A stretch of 64,000 nucleotides of DNA from contig MCGO01000022.1 of the NCBI GenBank assembly GCA_002104985.1, positions 1-64,000 on the forward strand, read 5' to 3'. The notes beneath the pieces are model-generated. The model had not been told where the DNA came from and did not search any database. It saw only the letters and a program-made list of their open reading frames with translations. The position numbers and the translations under genes were made by a program. Each line of letters opens with the position of its first letter. The stretch's first letter is position 1. Source of the DNA: Rhizoclosmatium globosum (taxonomy: Eukaryota; Chytridiomycota; Chytridiomycetes; Chytridiales; Chytriomycetaceae). This document shows, in pieces, positions 44,878 to 56,575 of this stretch.

Positions 44878-46472
44878 TAACAACCATGAGGTTCTAATGA
44901 TGATTTAAACTGACAAAATGATAGTTCTAGAAGAAAAATAAAGGCCGCAATCACGGCAGTGATGAAGCCTTGAAGATTCTTGGCTGATCCCTTGTAAATG
45001 TTGTTGTTGTAGACGGAATTCCGTAAACCGTTGGGGGCGTGTAACCAGCTGGCGCAACGTATCCAGTTTGAGTCGCGAAAGTTTTTGGATTGGCCGTAGT
45101 TCGTTCTGCAACAGAAACACTACTGGAAGGACTGAACGCAGATGCGGTAGTAGTCGACGTGGACGTAGTTGCCGTTGTCTAATGTTTTAGGTTTGAATTT
45201 AAATTTAAAACTGCAGAGGCTTACCTTGGTTGTAACGTTGAAGAGCTTGACGTTGAGGATAATGTCGAAGAACTAGTCGAAGATGAGGTTGAGGAAGAAC
45301 TTGAAGAGGTTGAAGAGGTGGTTGAAGTAGACGACGATGTTGTCGTAGTAAAAGTAGTAGAAGAAGTAGTTGAAGTGGTCGTGGTTGGGATGACAGAGTT
45401 ATCAAAAAGTGGAACGTGGCATCACCAGCATCACGGCGATCAACATTCGAGCTGGGTTTCCAACTGAAATATTAAATACGCCTGTAGCAGCATCCAAGAG
45501 GTTATACACCACATTCTTGTCATTCCCAAAGTAGCGCTTAAACCGCGGAACAGGATCAGTGTTTCCACAAGCGTCAGACGCATTCGTGAACAACAAAGAC
45601 CCGACATCAGTTGAAGCAATCGTATTGATACATCCATCATTCACATCAGCTCCACCAACCAAACTCAAAGTCCCAAGATCATAAGACTGTAGAGTAAACG
45701 TACGAGTTACAACAGCGCGTTCCTCTGCAACATATGTATACACACACGAATTATTCACAGTTGTTTTCAACTCATCAAACGTAACCGTGATAGTAAACTT
45801 GTAATTCGACAACATATTGTACAAAATGCCTGACGACTCGATTCGATACTGTGGCGAGAAAAAGTTCTGGTATCGTTGGCCTTGGATCAAGATGGGTGCG
45901 TATCGATCGACTTGAACAGTTGCAAATGCAAACTTTTCACGGTTTGCCTCGGACTTGTCGACAAGTCTTGGGCCATTGGAACCGCATACTGGACTCTTGT
46001 AATCGAGGACGTAGGAGCCTGGCGATTGGACGGCGGTGGAGAACCAGGATATGTCGCATGTTGCGTTTGATTGGAGTAAGAAAGTGGCTTGTACTTTGTA
46101 AATCAAGTGCGGGTTTGATGGAGAATCGGGGTCGGAAGTGTTGAAGGATCCAAGGACTTTGAAGGAGTTGGTGTTAATTGGGCCGTAGACAGCAGTCAAT
46201 CGAGAAGTGAAGTCCGTGTCTGATCCACACCCTGGATCGGTGCTTGAGAAGGTGAATTCAGAGGCAAATGGACTTGTAATGTTTCTGTCTTCAATACTCG
46301 TGAGACCAGATGGGGCAGTGAATGTTGGGGGAAGAGCGAAGTCGAGACACTTGAGCAGCGAGGCCGAGGGATCTGGCAGTCCAACACAGTCTGAGGGTGG
46401 ATTGGCGCCATAGCTGCGAACAAAGGAGCTCCCGATAAAGGCGTAGTCTTGTTGTGGTTGCAAAATGGGCAT
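44878..46472 (-). CDS. family A surface-like protein A10
   Basis: It starts MPILQPQQDYAFIGSSFVRS (a frame-compatible ATG lies 20 codons upstream). The head is unbroken for about 350 codons: DPGCGSDTDFTSRLTAVY, TCDISWFS, SPVCGSNGP, NNSCVYTY, DGCINTI, DACGNTDPVPRFKRYFGNDK, VFNISVGNPA. A missing base near 45448 is followed by DRRDAGDATFHFFD and a Thr/Ser stalk containing one intron (about 45182-45227, GTAAGC to CATTAG). Then come ATQTGYVAPAGYTPPTVYG, NNNIYKG and a hydrophobic ITAVIAAFIFLL. In the raw frame the chain runs about 18 residues past that end. The first dibasic site of the head is absent. Confidence 0.82.
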
Positions 46473-46827
46473 TTTGAGTGTAACAAGCGTGCGTGCAGTA
46501 CAGACACAAACAGAAATCTTCTCAGAACACAAGCACGAAAGAATGAGTTCTTGACAAGTTGCCCGGTTAATTAAAGCCTTAAACTCCTTTTCTGCTGTTT
46601 AATTGTCTGCAGGTCCAAACGAAGGGAATAATATTGAGATCGATGGATATATGCTTGACTCTTGTCTGTATCTCTTTCCTTTGTAGAAAAAGTTCCATTT
46701 GAAGGACTATACGTATGTACAATAATATTTAATGTTTGGGCAACTTCTCTTTCCTTCCATTGATTTATTTTCTACTCTCTTTCACTGAAGAAAAAAAGTC
46801 AAACCAAACCACCCATAGTTTAATTGC
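46473..46827. other. divergent promoter region A10 / eIF4E2
   Basis: 355 bp between two divergent start codons. I see no gene, only AT-rich stretches. Confidence 0.5.
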
Positions 46828-47806
46828 ATGATCATGATTGACCCAACAACGACGTACCCGCTTCAACACTCATGGGTGTTCTGGTGAGTTGTAACTGTTT
46901 TGTTCATTCAAGCAACTCGATTGACTCGCACCACAACCCACAACCCAAACGCATCAGGACAATGCACAAAGAGCCCAAGCGAAAAGATCCGCAGCGCCTT
47001 GACTCCGTCTCGTCCGTCACATCAACAACAACAGGCGTGGAAACAGCCGGAAGTGGCAGCGAATCCAAGGGGCCGTCGTACTCAGACTCAATCACAAAAG
47101 TGTGCACCTTTTCAACGGTCGCCGAGTTCTGGATGGGCTACAGCCACGTGAAAAGGCCGAGCGATTTGGCCGTGGCGAGCGACCTGTTCTTGTTTAAGGA
47201 CGGCCTGAGACCGACCTGGGAGGGTGCGTTGCCTTGCTTTATACAACAATACTATACAGGCTTCGAAAAACTGAAAATGTTGTACTTGTTTAGACCAGCC
47301 GACGGGTGGAAAGTGGATTGTGAGGCTTAAGAAGGGGCTGGCGAGTCGGTACTGGGTGCGTATGGGTGGTTTTTTGTTGAGGTGGTTCAACTTGGTTTGC
47401 TTTGGTGACTAAATGCTTATATACAGGAAAACTTGGTATGTTTATGGCGCTTGCGTTAACTGTTAGAATCCGTGTTTCTTATATACGTCATGTTATTGAA
47501 GGTCCTCGCTTTGATTGGCGAGCAGTTTGATGTCGGGGATGAAATCTGTGGAGCTGTCATTAGTATGCGTCATCAGGAAGACATTCTTAGCGTGTGGAAC
47601 CAAACGGCCGAGTCTGGACGTGTGAACTTGAAGATTCGGTGAGTTGACTGTTTAGAGGAAGAGTCATGGTCAACTGATTGCCCACCCACAGAGACACGCT
47701 CAAGAGAGTATTGAATCTGCCATCAAACTGTATTATGGAGTATAAGGCGCATCAGGCATCGATTACGGATCAGAGTTCGTACAGGAACACAGCCCTGTTC
47801 CTATAA
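46828..47806 (+). CDS. EIF4E2: eIF4E class II (4EHP/eIF4E2-like) cap-binding protein
   Basis: It binds the mRNA cap; class II members usually repress translation or act under stress. Six exons read cleanly without any frameshift: (1) MIMIDPTTTYPLQHSWVFW; (2) TMHKEPKRKDPQRLDS...CTFSTVAEFWMGYSHVKRPS...GLRPTWE; (3) DQPTGGKWIVRLKKGLASRY W; (4) a 9-nt exon, ENL; (5) VLALIGEQFDVGDEICGAVI...; (6) DTLKRVLNLPSNCIMEYKAH to the end. The SHVKRPSDL, GKWIVRLKKGLASRYWENL and LNLPSNCIMEYK blocks match 4EHP more than canonical eIF4E. Introns are 50-90 nt with GT-AG ends. The stop is at 47804-47806. Confidence 0.88.
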
Positions 47807-47979
47807 CAAAACTAGAATCGCAAATGAAAGTGGGCCAAGATGAAGGAAGGAAAAGGGCAGAATGAGATTGAAAGGGCACTGAAGAAAGAGGAAAGCAAAT
47901 CAAAGTAAATTCTTGTTTTGTGTTTCAATTCAAGAAAGAAGCAGAGACAAGTGTCCGAAAAAGAAAGCATTCAACCAAA

Positions 47980-50900
47980 ATGGACACTGAATCGACAACA
48001 ACAACGCCTGTCCCGTCAAAGCGAAAGTCACCGTCGCCGTCAAAGGCCGCGAAAGCAACGGCTTCAAAGCGCCAAAAGACGACGCCGCAAATCACAAACT
48101 TCTTTGTTAAAAAGGTGGGACTACTTCGTACTTACTACTTAGGACTAGTAAACAGTCTAACAACAATCAACTAGGATCCACAGCCAGCACAACTACCAGC
48201 TGCCTCAACTACTGCTACTGCTACTGCTACTGCTCCTAGTACTCCTTCCTCTGTCCCTGCTTCTCTTGCCTCTCTCGCCCTTCCAACTGCCACTGCCACT
48301 GATCCCGCTACGTCTCCCTCAAAATCCAATCAAGTCCCACCGAAGAACGACCACTCAAATCCCTTTCTCGATCCTTGCCCACTCGCCAATCCAGTCGAAA
48401 GTGCACCAGAGAATGCGCACGATGAGCAGATGGCCGAGGCCGAATCCAAGAACGCCATTCCCTTCACTTCAGCGGCTACTTCGCCTGCTCGTCCAATTCC
48501 TCCAACAGATCCTCCACCTGTTATCGCTGTAACTACAGAGCCAGAGTCTACTGCTCCTTTTACTTCAACTCTCGTTCAAATCGTGAAAGGAAAAGTCGTG
48601 TTCAAGGAAAAGAAACTCAACCTAGACAAACAACGTGTCACAATCGCAGGTACTCTTCTCGTTTTTATTACTGAAATCTATGATTCTGTTCCATCTCTTT
48701 GAAAAACTATACTAACCTGATCAAAACGCATTACCCCACACAAATAGAACTCAACGCTTTCCATGAGTACAAAGACTCCCTCGCAACGACAAGTAGCGAT
48801 AATATGACGGTAGAATCCGATAAAAACGAACCTACCCTGTTCCCAGTCCAATTCCATCCTCTCGTAGCCAAATATGTGCAGGATTCGGACATTTCGTTGG
48901 CTGGCCTCACAAAACACATTATGGCTCAACTATTTCCTGACACGGACGACGATGATGACGACAATGACGGCGACGACGAGAATGCCGACAATGATGACCG
49001 AGATAAGACGACGAAAAAGTATCCAGGTAAACAACTTGGTTGTTTTGTGAAATTTCGATATTTAAATACGTCCATACCCCTCCAGTCGACTTAACCCCAC
49101 AAACACTCTCCGCCACAATCACTCGCCTCGCAACACGCGTCAACTACGGTCTCTTCCCTGAAACCCATCCTCCTGCTTCCTGCTCCATCTGGAGATGGAA
49201 TGTCCACGACCAGTCACTTCTTGGCTCTCAAGAGACGCAAGAGAAAGTGGCGCAACGGAAGAGTGTTCGGGAACAGGTTGCGAAGGATTTGGGGCTTTTG
49301 TATGCAGGGCTTTCGGAGACTGAGAGGGAAGGGGTGATGGGGAAAGCGTGGTGGAATAAGTATGGACGGAAGAGTAGTGCTGCTGCTGCTGCTGCTTCTG
49401 TTACTGTTGTTGTGGCTGCGACTCCTGCAACTCCTGTGGCGAATGTCGCCGTGTCCAATGTTGTTGTGGGTCCAGTGACAGCTACTCCAGTAGTGATGTC
49501 GGAAAAGGATGGTGAGCATGAAGCTGCTACTCCTGCTGCCGGAAGCACGAAGAAGACTCCGGCGGGTAGGAAGAAGGAGAAGGATGCGGAAAAGATTGCG
49601 GCGGCTGCGAAAGCAAAAGAAGAAGCAAGGGAAAAGAAGGTTTGTTAGTTGTTTTTTTCGTGCAAGATTCACCACGTGTATTTATTGGCGATTTAGGAAC
49701 AAGAAAAGCGGGAAGCAAAAGAAGCCAAGGAGAGGAAGAAGGAGGAGGAGAGGGCGGCAGCTGAAAAGATTAAGGAGGAGGCTCGGCTGAAGAAGCTTGA
49801 GGAGAAGAAGGAGGCTGCGAAGAAGGTTTGGCGTTTCGTAACAAGCTTTCGGTTCATATTGAATTCGACTATTTGCAGGATGAAAAGAAAACTGACAAGG
49901 GACAAATGAGCATGTTCAGCTTTGTCAAAAAGATTGCGAAGCCTGACCCCGCCGTTGAATTGAAGGGTTTGTCTTTGAACATCACTATTATTTTCGCTGA
50001 CTCTGGTTCAGCGGAATCCACTGAAGATGCATCACTTATTGCCTTCCGAAAGCTTTTTTTGCCTTACCACACAAAAGCTGGGTCAACCCTCGCCCAACAC
50101 AACCGTTTCTGGCATCAAACTCCGTCCACTTTCATTGAAGAAATCGCTGCCCAAACTTCCGGTATTCTTCCATTCTGTAACACCTCAAATCAAACGTATT
50201 GCTCATTTCACACAACCACCAGAAACCCAACACTCCACCGAATTCACAACATTCCTAAAAACTGCGTCCTCATTCTACCGCTCTACTCTACTCACAAAGC
50301 GTATCGACCAACGCCGCCGAAACCGCATCAAACACGAAACCCTCCTCGCCTCTCGCGACCCAACCCTCCTCCCCGACGACGAAGAAGAAGACCCATACAA
50401 AAAGTTCCGCAACAAGAAATGGAAGCTCCTCCAATTCGCAGAAGACTATCGACCTCCCTACTTTGGAACCTGGTTGAAACGCAGCCGGTTCGTGCGTGGA
50501 GTTACGCCGTGGCGAAAGGAGGTTGATACTGCTGTTGTGAACTATGAGGTTGACAGTGAAGATGAGTGGGAAGAGGAGGAGGAACCTGGAGAGGAGCTTG
50601 GAAGTGAGATTGATGAAGATGAGGATCATCGAGGGGAGAAGGTTGGGAAGGGGGAGGAGAGGGATGAGGGTGAGGAAATGGTAAAGTTGAACTAAGTAAG
50701 GTTTATGAGAGAGGTCTAACGCTTTTTGATAGGATGACTGGATGGTTCCTGATGGGTATTTGTCGGAGGATGAAGCGGGGATGGAGGATGAAGATGGGGT
50801 GTTTCGAAAAGGTGAGGTTTTACTTGTGGACGAGGCAGGAAGTTAATGGTGTTGAATAGAGAGATCTGTCAAAGAGATGCCCAAGAAGAAAGTGGGGCCA

Positions 50901-51895
50901 CTTGTTCCTGTCGTTGTATGTTGGTTTGAAGACGACGCGAGTCCACCACAAGATTCCGTCCTGAATTCGTACCATGCAGTGTGGATGATTGGTATGTTGT
51001 CGTTCGTTATGATTAATCGCACTTACTTACAGGAATACAGACGATGCCTCGATAGATCCTTTCACATATCGTCACAAATCTGCACTTTCTCTCTCAGACG
51101 TTTCGTTCACTCCGCATAAACATGCGTCCTATTTCGGAAACGGAACAACGTCGGTGACAAAGGCGTTGAAGACTAGTCATGAGAAGCATTCGTTTGAGGA
51201 ACAACATATGGAGCCGCTGGTTCGGTTGGTTGTTGGAAACACTTTGCCCTTGTCACGGCTGGTTGAGTATGTGAAGGAGAGGTAAGAACGCAGTTCCTTT
51301 CAAAATCGTTTTGAGCTGACGCGGTTGGTTTTAGTTTCCCACTTATCAGCAAAGTGCAACTAGAACTCAAGATTCGTCAAGTTGCTGAAAAGAGAAAAGT
51401 TGTTGGATCTGATGTGAGTTGCTGAATTAATCCACAACCTTGCTGAAAAAACATCCACACTAGAAACAACAATGGGTCATTAAACAGGACTTTGAAAAGC
51501 ATTGTCTTCCCGGAACGAACCCACAGATACTTATTGAGCCGGCTCGATCCTCGTCCCCAGTTGCGATACGTGAAGTCGACCCGTCAATGAAACGAAAGGC
51601 TGCATCCAAGCCAGCCATTGTGGATCCAGACACGTCGCCGTTACCACAATCACCTCGTCACTTTGTGATTCCATCGCATGGAGAATACGTAGGAGACGAT
51701 GACGAACAGATTGAGGAAATTGTGGGGGATCTCTTTTTCGATGGTGACGAATTGGCGGGTGATTGTGTCGATGATTTGGAGATAATAGAAGGTGTTGATG
51801 GAGGTGTAGAGGATGTTGGAGTTATTGATGCAGAGATTGGGTTGGGTGTTGGATTGGTGAGAGTGGATGATGCGGAAATGGAGGAAGCGGTTTGA
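47980..51895 (+). CDS. CAC1: CAF-1 large subunit (p150/Cac1)
   Basis: Histone H3-H4 chaperone subunit acting with PCNA at replication forks. It starts MDTESTTTTPVPSKRK. TPQITNFFVKK near residue 40 resembles a PCNA-binding motif. Then come a Thr/Ala-rich linker and an acidic run DTDDDDDDNDGDDE. The Lys/Glu-rich helix (KEQEKREAKEAKERKKEEER) is the KER region. LLQFAEDYRPPYFGTWLKRS, RGVTPWRKEVDTAVVNYEVD and SEDEWEEEEEPGEE form the conserved acidic core, followed by VPDGYLSEDEAG. A C-terminal winged-helix part includes VRLVVGNTLPLSRLVEYVKE and FPLISKVQLELKIRQVAEKR. About nine introns are used; the acceptor of one near 51045 is the second of two AGs. One frame break is likely near 50185. Confidence 0.92.
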
Positions 51896-52435
51896 TATTT
51901 GTTTTTACAAAAGGGGTTTCATTTGAATAGTTTAATTTATTGTATTTTTTCACGATATTTGAGTTTTGCCGGCATGCCTCTCCTGAGAATCGGGCTTGTG
52001 CGGAGATGTTGACAATTGTTGCGGAGACACTCTTTCACACCAATTTACGCCTCCTGTTCGCTTCCATTTCCTCTCTCTTTTCTTTCGTCTTGAAATATTC
52101 GCTCAAACGCTACTATCCGTTTTCTTCTTAATGCAGGGATGAGGGGCAGTAGAGATGCGGAGACACTCCTTCGCACTGAAAATTTTGCATATCAGTCGTC
52201 GCTTTCGATCTCCTTTCGACTTTAGCCGACACCAGCTTCCTTTCCTGGGATGTCCACAAACATCCCTTACCACCGATCTTACTATTTGTAATGGAAATTC
52301 AAAAAGGGACTTTCATTGTTTGATTTTGGACAAAGTTGCTGAAATCAAATAATTGCCTTATTTTTTAATCAAAGGGGAAGGGAAGGGTTTATCTTGCACA
52401 GCCAGGCAACCCCAGGTTTTCTTCCAAAAAAAACA
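51896..52435. other. intergenic CAF-1 to A11
   Basis: No gene is supported. A short phrase GCGGAGACACTC followed by TTTCACAC or CTTCGCAC occurs twice (about 52021 and 52157). The A-rich leader directly before the A11 ATG (ttccaaaaaaaacaATG) resembles that of A1. Confidence 0.45.
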
Positions 52436-55018
52436 ATGTCTGCCGAACCTCAGCCTTTCAGTGGAGGCTTATTCGAGCGTATTGTTCCAATCTACAGTGA
52501 CTGCACTTCGCGTGCTGGATATCAGCTATTTCCCACTGCTGCACAATTGAACTGCCTGGAAATGTCACTCCCAACCACTTTCACTTCGCCACCTTATGAA
52601 ATCGGTCTGAAGGGTGTTATTCCTGGCTTCATGACGTTCACAAATGCTAGTACCGCCTGCGGTGGCTCAGATCTTGCTTCTCGCTTAACGAATGTATATG
52701 GCAACATCTCCGAGTCCAACGATTATCCACCTCGCATTTTTCTAGACTCATATTTACCACCAACCGACGGCATAACTTTCATGGCCGACATCCAGATCAT
52801 ATTTTCACTCCAAAATATATCGGCTGGATGCATGTTTTGGTGGGTACCGAAGTCGGTTCTTCCACCAGTTCCATACATTCTTGTGGAAAACAATCCAATA
52901 TGTGGTTCCAAAGCCCCTGTCATTCGCGACGCCTCCAATCTGAATCGTCAAAATTATGTTCTTGCTTTGGTCTACCCTACTAGCCAGATTCCGTACCTAA
53001 ACCGCTTTCCCTATCCTATAGTGTTTTCTAAACTTTTTGGAGTTGACCAAGCAGCGATTTTGTTCAAATTAATTTCAACCTTCAAGTTTTCCATCACGGT
53101 CACCTCCGATCCTGCTGCTTCGTCTGCAGAAAACAGTTGTGTTTATGAGTACGAGGCACAAACCAGTGATACTATCGTTCGCAAATTTACTCTTGTGAGG
53201 TACAACCTTGGTGGAGCGCAGCTGTTGCCAAACGCCACCATTGAGGATGGTTGTATTACTAATGGAACAATGACGGATTTGGGAATTCTTTCTTTCTCCG
53301 GCTCCTCTGAAATTTGTGGAAGCACTGATCCAAGTTCACGTTTCTCCCGCTACTTTGGCCGACTTGATAAAATCAAATTCTACTATTTGAATGCCGCGGA
53401 TGGATTCTTCAACGTTACTGTCGAAATTCCGCCGGTCGCCGCGACTCAACCAATGCTACTTTCTATTATGCTGACCTGGATTTTTCAAACACCAACAACA
53501 ATAATTCGTCTTTCACGTCTTTCGTTACTGCCAACCTACCAACTTCAACTTCCAGCGCAATCCAAACATCAAACTCATTACCAATGATAGCAACAGTCGG
53601 CACTTCTAACACTGAGTTGACTTCAACAATTTCCAATGAATTCGTTGCTTCTTCCACATTCTTCTCCGCATTATCAACTACAGTTCTAGCTTCGGGGGTT
53701 TCCTTAACTACAGAGACAAGAACTACGGTTATCGCTTCACCAACATCACTGCCTATCAAGCCCTGCAATTCAATCCTCCCTGCCGATGCAACGAACCAAT
53801 GCCCTCCTATTTCCAAACCTTCCGAAGACGTCACAAACATTCTCGCCTCCGTCCAAATTCCATCTTCAAACACAGTCCTTCCAAAGTACGATGGCAACGT
53901 CATTCAAATCATTGCCAAGTTGAATTTCAAAGTAAGTTGCATACTATCTTTTCTATCCAATGAATAACTCTTATCTTTGTCAATAAGCTTCCTGCCGCAC
54001 TTGGGAACGTTGATGCCTCTAAAATCGGCAACTCTGTGTTTGCTGTGACGGAATCAGTCACTCCTGGCAAACCAGTTGCTGTTGCAGGCCCGAGTATTCC
54101 TGCACCAAACTTTGGCTCGTCTGTTTCGGGGCTGAATGCTCTTGCTCTGCTTGTGACTCCTTCAGGCTACTCAGCTTCCAATTTCTCAACTCCAAGTGTC
54201 TACATTTCCGCAGATGTGAACGCAAGTGTAACTGTCGAAGGTAATCTTATCCATCTCTTTTATTTCTTATTTTGACTTGTATGGTGTGAACAGATTTCAC
54301 CATTACGTATATTCTTCCAGCCATCATCACAAGCGTTTGGTACGCGTTTGACTTGAAAGCAAATGGTATCTTGACTGTGATTGCGAGCACCGATAAAACT
54401 CCTATTGCGACGGTCGTCTTCTCTGGATCCTTTCCGTCTTCAAGAAAACGCGCCGACAAGGGTCCTACGTTTGCTATTGTTACAGCAGTTGCACCAGTCG
54501 ATCTACCGGGCTCAAACCCTGCAACGACATTGCCTGTTACCTCTCAAATTCAAGTTACAAGCGTCACATCGTCTTTTGGTTCCCTATTAAGTACTGTTCA
54601 GTCAACAACCGTTTTCCAATCCGTTTCGGTAACTCAGGCCCAACAACAAAGCTCACAAACCTTGACATCTTCGTCTTCCACTGCAACTAGCCCATCGTCT
54701 GTCGGAGCTACTTCGACCAATACATCCGTCTCTGTCAAACAAACAACAAGTGTCTCAACCATTGAAGCGGTTGGATCCATTAAAGTCTCAAAGACTTCCA
54801 GCACCTCGTCAATTGAAGCAATCAAGGATATCTCAAAAACCTCCGGTACCTCTTCATTCGAAGCAAACAAGACTCCTCAGGTTTCTGCAACTAGTACTAC
54901 TACTACTGCCAATATCGGAGCTGTACGTCAAACGGAAACAATCAATATTAAAGTCAATGGTGTGACTGCGCGTGCTGTTTCTATTGTTCTAGTTATTTTT
55001 GCAGCTATGATGGTGTGA
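52436..55018 (+). CDS. family A surface-like protein A11 with extra C-terminal domain
   Basis: It starts MSAEPQPFSGGLFERIVPIY and in the head is closest to A1. Head motifs are TACGGSDLASRLTNVYG, NPICGSKAPVIRDASNLNRQ, ENSCVYEY, DGCITNG, SRFSRYFG, LNAADGFFNVTV. One base missing near 53440 moves GRRDSTNATFYYAD and the Thr/Ser stalk to the next frame. Then comes a second domain absent from A1: ILPADATNQCPPISKPSEDV, NILASVQIPSSNTVLPKYDG, an intron (about 53930-53988), NSVFAVTESVTPGKPVAVAG, a second intron (about 54241-54292), then IILPAIITSVWYAFDLKANG. A further Ser/Thr stalk and ETINIKVNGVTARAVS lead into a hydrophobic end VLVIFAAMMV. A7 shares this two-domain plan. Confidence 0.85.
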
Positions 55019-55142
55019 GTTTGACGCCATATTGGAAGTTCGCTTTCGCTTTCCTCGTTTTATTTCCCATACTTTCGTTCTGATGACATTTATTAAACAC
55101 CATGGTTAAACCTTTATATAATCTGGCTCGCATATCGACGCA

Positions 55143-55322
55143 ATGAAGGTTATTCAGACGTTCGTCACTTCTTCAACTGCCAGTTCTACTCGCCCTCCAG
55201 AAACAATTAACGTGAAAGTCAACAACGCGTTCTCGTTGGGAATTTCTGTCCTTTCATGTTTTTGTTGCTACATTGATGCTGTGATTTTGACAGCTACGTT
55301 TATGGTCCAAACGAATCGTTGA
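55143..55322 (+). pseudogene. orphan C-terminal tail of a family A gene
   Basis: A 59-codon frame MKVIQTFVTSSTASSTRPPE continues TINVKVNNAFSLGISVLSCF and a hydrophobic stretch. It matches the A11 end (ETINIKVNG plus anchor) just upstream. No head or stalk precedes it. It is best read as the remnant of a deleted A11-like copy; a functional 59-residue protein is unlikely. Confidence 0.6.
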
Positions 55323-55412
55323 GGTTTCTTCAGCGGCCAAATAAAGCCACACTAAGTGAAAACAATTAACCACCTTTTTCTGTCTTAATTCGAACAAATA
55401 AGCTGGCCATCA

Positions 55413-56447
55413 TCATAGTTTACTTTTTATTTGTAGCTTTGAAGGGGGACCTGAAATTTCCTGTAGAGTCGAGAGCATCAGGCTCCTTGTTTCATTCAAC
55501 AAGCTGGAGACATCTGCTTGAGTTTTTCCTATTGTTGGAATAGGAGGAAGTACTGGCAACGGAAGGTGGTAAACAAAAGTTAACAACCTCAATGACGTGA
55601 ACTCAAAAACCAACTTTTTATCCGAATTTTGCCTCCTTTAAATATTCGTTTCGATGGATTACAAACGTCGTGGTATGTGCTGATTACGATGGGTACGATT
55701 GGGACCTGGCCTTCAATTGCGAGTCTGAAAGCTCCCTATTTTATTGTTGCGAATATGAGTATTCGTATTAAAACATACGATAGTAGAAACGAACCTGCTT
55801 GAAAGGCAGAAGGGAGTTGTCCGATTGGTATGATCGGGTTCCTTCAGGATACATGAAGATGCCGACTTTCTTGCGCTTCATCTCTGCAGCCACAAACTGC
55901 ATAGTTTTTGCGGCACTTTTCGCATTGGCACGGTCGATAAAGATGTTGTCCGCCAAGTACAGGAACTGTCCCATGAAGGGTACATAAAAGAAGGCATCCT
56001 TCGCCATGATACAACAGTGTCTCGGAAAGACATGAGCCAGCAAGAGAATATCGAGGATGTTCTGATGGTTGCTATGGTTATGATGCAGCCTAGTTAGTTA
56101 TCCATGTTCAAAGACGATTCACAAACCAACCAGACAAAGACAGCAGGTCGATCTGATTTTGGGCCCAGAAAGTCCCGTCCTTCAATTTGCACGTCCAAAA
56201 CTTGTCCGAAACTGAATCGGACAAGTTGCTCAAGGGCCTTTGCGGCGTCGTCGTTCGCGCCTCGTCGATCCAAACCAACGAGAACTCGCAGCGAGGCCGA
56301 TGCCGCCCCGACAACAGACGCACCGAGAAACGACCCACTCATCAGCGCCATCCGAGACACAAATTCGAAGAGGTTGTTTGAAGGTGGTGGTGGTGGTGGT
56401 GGTGGTGGAGCGTGGTGGCCGTGGGATTGGAGGCTCCATTGCTGCAA
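55413..56447 (-). CDS. PlsC-type 1-acylglycerol-3-phosphate acyltransferase
   Basis: A membrane acyltransferase making phosphatidic acid or a related lipid. It starts MQQWSLQSHGHHAPPP, with a proline run from a GGT repeat on the other strand, then a hydrophobic MALMSGSFLGASVVGAAS. After an intron (near 56101-56140, ending ACTAACTAG) comes the NHxxxxD motif as NHSNHQNILDILLLAHVFP. MGQFLYLADNIFIDRAN carries the second block, IFMYPEGTRSYQ the EGTR motif, and GQVPIVPIVISTYHDVCNP the fourth. A last intron (about 55552-55612) joins KIRIK to ILPPIPTIGKTQADVS. The catalytic pieces are complete. It is divergent from the first M28 gene with 128 bp between starts. Confidence 0.87.
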
Positions 56448-56575
56448 GGTTTTAAATCACTCGTTTACCCTAAATTTATCCGCATTTGTCAGGAAGTGAA
56501 GGAATTAATAATGTAATATCTGTCATGAATGTATTATGTACAGAACGAATAGTTCCATTTTGAAACCTTGTCCAA

